DNA of 6,428 nt from Proteobacteria bacterium UBA1847 (lineage in GTDB: Bacteria > Pseudomonadota > Gammaproteobacteria > Steroidobacterales > Woeseiaceae): NCBI GenBank assembly GCA_002338605.1, contig DDIP01000226.1:1-6428 (forward strand). Reading direction: 5' to 3'. Positions 5,782 to 6,428 of the stretch are shown here, one piece after another. The position numbers and the translations under genes were made by a program. Under the pieces are notes generated by a model, which had not been told where the DNA came from, ran no database searches, and saw only the letters and a list, made by a program, of their open reading frames with translations. The stretch's first letter is position 1; every line of letters starts with the position of its first letter.

Positions 5782-6428
5782 ATGAAAGACCTTAGCACTT
5801 ACCGAAATATCGGCATTTTCGCCCACGTTGATGCGGGCAAGACAACCACGACCGAACGAATTCTGAAACTCACTGGCAAGATTCACAAAACCGGTGAGGT
5901 GCACGATGGCGAAGCAACCACTGACTTCATGGAACAGGAGCAGGAGCGCGGTATCACCATCCAGTCTGCTGCGACCAGTTGCGAGTGGAACAAGCACCGC
6001 ATGAACATCATCGATACGCCGGGACACGTCGACTTCACGATCGAAGTCTATCGATCACTGAAAGTGCTCGATGGCGGCATCGGCGTATTCTGTGGCTCCG
6101 GCGGCGTTGAACCCCAGTCGGAAACGAACTGGCGTTACGCGAACGATTCCGAGGTATCGCGCATTATTTTCGTCAACAAGCTTGACCGAGTTGGCGCAGA
6201 CTTTTATCGGGTCGTGCAACAGGTAAAAGACATCCTGGCCGCCAACCCACTGGTCATGGTTCTGCCGATCGGAATCGAAGACGATTTCGTCGGCGTTGTC
6301 GATTTGCTGACCGAAAAGGCATGGACCTGGAGCGATTCGGCCGATCCGAATTCGTATACGATTGGAGAGGTTCCGGACGACATGAAGGCGAAGGTTGCCG
6401 AGTGGCGGGAGAAGCTCGTCGAGGCGGC
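5782..6428 (+). CDS. fusA2: Elongation factor G, second paralogue (EF-G 2), N-terminal part
   Basis: The first 215 codons of a GTP-dependent translation factor are present; the gene runs off the right edge (full EF-G is about 700 residues). The GTPase motifs are intact: P-loop AHVDAGKT (14-21), switch I region with ERGITI (55-60), DTPGH (78-82) and NKLD (132-135). The segments [20 protein letters not shown] (31-50) and [19 protein letters not shown] (96-114) match, from memory, the EF-G 2 group of marine gammaproteobacteria rather than canonical FusA. EF-G catalyses translocation of tRNA and mRNA on the ribosome and helps in recycling; the division of labour for EF-G 2 is not settled in most species. 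No str-operon genes (rpsL, rpsG, tuf) precede it, which also argues for the paralogue. ATG 5782 gives the usual N-terminus ([18 protein letters not shown]); its ribosome binding site is weak (AGAGA). Confidence 0.9.
   Translation, partial: MKDLSTYRNIGIFAHVDAGKTTTTERILKLTGKIHKTGEVHDGEATTDFMEQEQERGITIQSAATSCEWNKHRMNIIDTPGHVDFTIEVYRSLKVLDGGIGVFCGSGGVEPQSETNWRYANDSEVSRIIFVNKLDRVGADFYRVVQQVKDILAANPLVMVLPIGIEDDFVGVVDLLTEKAWTWSDSADPNSYTIGEVPDDMKAKVAEWREKLVEA

Overview
The window looks like ordinary chromosomal DNA from a gammaproteobacterium with roughly 55% GC. I infer this from the genes, not from any marker tied to one taxon. The translation factor at the right end closely resembles the second EF-G paralogue (EF-G 2) that I know from Vibrio and Shewanella. 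The window also has a DUF4389 membrane protein, an M19 dipeptidase lipoprotein and an SLC13-type permease carrying TrkA-C domains. No transposase, integrase, CRISPR array, tRNA or rRNA was seen.

Left part (1-1043). A 34-residue single-span membrane peptide on the minus strand (25-129) has a near-ideal ribosome binding site. Facing away from it is a tight two-gene unit on the plus strand: a ribbon-helix-helix protein (241-435), overlapped by 8 bases by an 84-residue protein (428-682) that resembles ParC-type partition-associated proteins. The intergenic stretch holds a cluster of TTAC repeats inside a likely promoter that would start transcription at or next to the RHH start codon. A DUF4389 membrane protein (690-1043, minus) converges on this pair with a 7-base gap.

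Middle part (1044-4518). A lipoprotein M19 dipeptidase (1116-2333, plus) diverges from the DUF4389 gene and runs tail to tail, with a 31-base overlap, into an unrecognised 77-residue protein (2303-2536, minus). After about 200 bases without a gene comes a 591-residue SLC13/ArsB-NhaD-type permease (2743-4518, minus) with two cytoplasmic RCK_C/TrkA-C regulatory domains. A possible 61-residue ORF lies just upstream of it.

Right part (4519-6428). A perfect 8-bp inverted repeat lies between the permease side and a divergent YugP-like membrane zinc metallopeptidase (4791-5474, plus). A 307-base gap without a convincing gene follows, holding a weak candidate promoter. Then comes the first 215 codons of an EF-G 2 gene (5782 to the right edge).

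The genes do not form one pathway. The main candidates for something less described are the RHH/ParC-like pair with its repeat-studded promoter, the 34-residue membrane peptide beside it, and the 77-residue protein overlapping the dipeptidase.
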